DNA from: JBHENW01 sp046261875 | GTDB taxonomy: Bacteria > Acidobacteriota > Thermoanaerobaculia > UBA5066 > Gp7-AA6 | Reading direction: 5' to 3' | Assembly (NCBI GenBank): GCA_046261875.1 | Contig: JBHENW010000168.1 | Coordinates: forward strand, 1-31,139 | Length of the DNA stretch: 31,139 nt | Shown here: positions 30,590-31,139 of the stretch, in pieces | Layout: each line of letters opens with the position of its first letter | Position numbering within the stretch: position 1 is the stretch's first letter | Notes under the pieces: model-generated | What the model was told of the DNA's origin: nothing | What the model saw: only the letters and a program-made list of their open reading frames with translations | The model's database searches: none | Program-made: the position numbers and the translations under genes

Positions 30590-31139
30590 ATGGGGCACGA
30601 CGTCTTCATCAGCTACTCCAGCAAGGACAAGCCGACGGCCGATGCCGTCTGCGCCACCCTGGAGTCCGGCGGCGTCCGCTGCTGGATCGCGCCGCGCGAC
30701 ATCCTGCCCGGGATGGACTGGGGGGAAGCGATCGTGGACGGCATCAAGCGATGCCGGGTCATGATCCTCGTCTTTTCCTCCAACGCGAACTCCTCGCCGC
30801 AGATCCGCCGCGAGGTCGAGCGCGCCGTGAACAAGGGCGTGCCGATCATCCCGTTCCGCATCGAAGAGGTCATGCCGACCCGCTCGCTCGAGTACTTCAT
30901 CTCCACGCCGCACTGGATGGACGCGATGACGCCGCCGCTGGAGAAGCACCTCCAAAAGCTGACGGAAGTCGTCCTCACGCTCCTTTCGAAGCTGGAGGAC
31001 CGGGTCACGAAGACCGTCGCGGCGCCGCCTTCGCCCGTGGCCCGCGCGAAGCAATGGATCCAGGCGGAGGTGATTCCCCGGCTATCGAGAGACCGCGGCG
31101 TGCCGCGCCCCGCGGCGGCCGCGACCGGGTCGGCCGCTA
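30590..31139 (+). CDS. TIR domain protein, 3' end beyond window
   Basis: 183 codons are visible with no stop. Residues 2-130 form a bacterial TIR domain: HDVFISYSSKDKPTADAVC, CWIAPRDILPGMDWGEAI, VMILVFSSNANSSPQIRREV and VPIIPFRIEEVMPTRSLEYF. E75 in RREVERAV aligns by eye with the NADase glutamate of SARM1 (KEIVTAL), so catalysis is plausible. The opening DVFISYSSKDKP and ISTPHWMDAMTPPLE mark a common environmental TIR subfamily. From about 145 the sequence becomes a Pro/Ala/Arg linker, suggesting a further domain (effector, membrane or repeat) outside the window. It is transcribed divergently from the patatin-SLOG operon. Confidence 0.92.
   Translation, partial: MGHDVFISYSSKDKPTADAVCATLESGGVRCWIAPRDILPGMDWGEAIVDGIKRCRVMILVFSSNANSSPQIRREVERAVNKGVPIIPFRIEEVMPTRSLEYFISTPHWMDAMTPPLEKHLQKLTEVVLTLLSKLEDRVTKTVAAPPSPVARAKQWIQAEVIPRLSRDRGVPRPAAAATGSAA

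Overview
The window is a high-GC bacterial chromosome segment, densely coded, with no rRNA, tRNA, transposase or CRISPR array that I could recognise. The best guess at the source is Acidobacteriota (Thermoanaerobaculia-like). The main pointer is the C-terminal domain of the secreted beta-helix protein at 11521-13329 (PCRVLDTR ... FILDVTGYFE), which I associate with secreted proteins of that group. Split LigD genes, LytS/LytTR pairs and DUF2298 proteins are compatible with this but do not prove it. GTG and TTG starts are frequent, and about ten gene junctions overlap by exactly 4 nt (ATGA or GTGA), which implies widespread translational coupling.

Layout. (1) 1-4205, minus strand: a glycan or sugar-nucleotide cluster with a DUF2298 'YYY' membrane protein, a GT4 glycosyltransferase, a methyltransferase and the first 22 codons of an NDP-sugar epimerase/dehydratase. 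(2) 4301-7100, plus: a bacterial NHEJ LigD split into three genes (phosphoesterase, ligase, polymerase), with a hairpin-rich spacer between the first two. (3) 7141-13329, plus: a second glycan cluster with a PIG-V-like mannosyltransferase, methyltransferase, DegT aminotransferase, DPM1-like GT2, sugar cupin and secreted beta-helix protein. (4) 13310-18719: a DUF4442 thioesterase-like gene (minus), then on the plus strand a PflX-like radical SAM protein, alpha/beta hydrolase, phosphoribosyltransferase, an internally deleted erythromycin-esterase remnant, a DUF5335 protein, a secreted unknown, a frameshifted DUF1353 lipoprotein and a GNAT acetyltransferase. (5) 25627-18700, minus: a probable long operon of dihydrolipoyl acyltransferase E2, GT-C membrane protein, lipB, lipA, TonB-C protein, DUF72 protein and methyltransferase. 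The lipoate enzymes sit with a lipoate-bearing substrate. (6) 25789-28763, plus: a LiaI-like and LiaF-like membrane pair followed by a LytS-type kinase and a LytTR regulator, probably an envelope-stress circuit. (7) 28760-31139: a SLOG-fold protein and a patatin phospholipase in a 4-nt-overlap operon (minus), divergent from a TIR-domain gene (plus) that runs off the window.

The part most likely to be a little-described system is region 7. TIR enzymes make NAD-derived signals, SLOG domains bind such signals in Thoeris, and patatins are the membrane-degrading effectors of some CBASS systems. A TIR-SLOG-patatin set would be a plausible abortive-infection module, but the grouping is inferred from motifs and adjacency only. 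Other points of note are the erythromycin-esterase remnant, whose start and end survive while the middle is missing, the frameshift in the DUF1353 gene, two hairpin-rich spacers, and a heptanucleotide tandem repeat that exactly fills the gap between the tonB-like and DUF72 genes.
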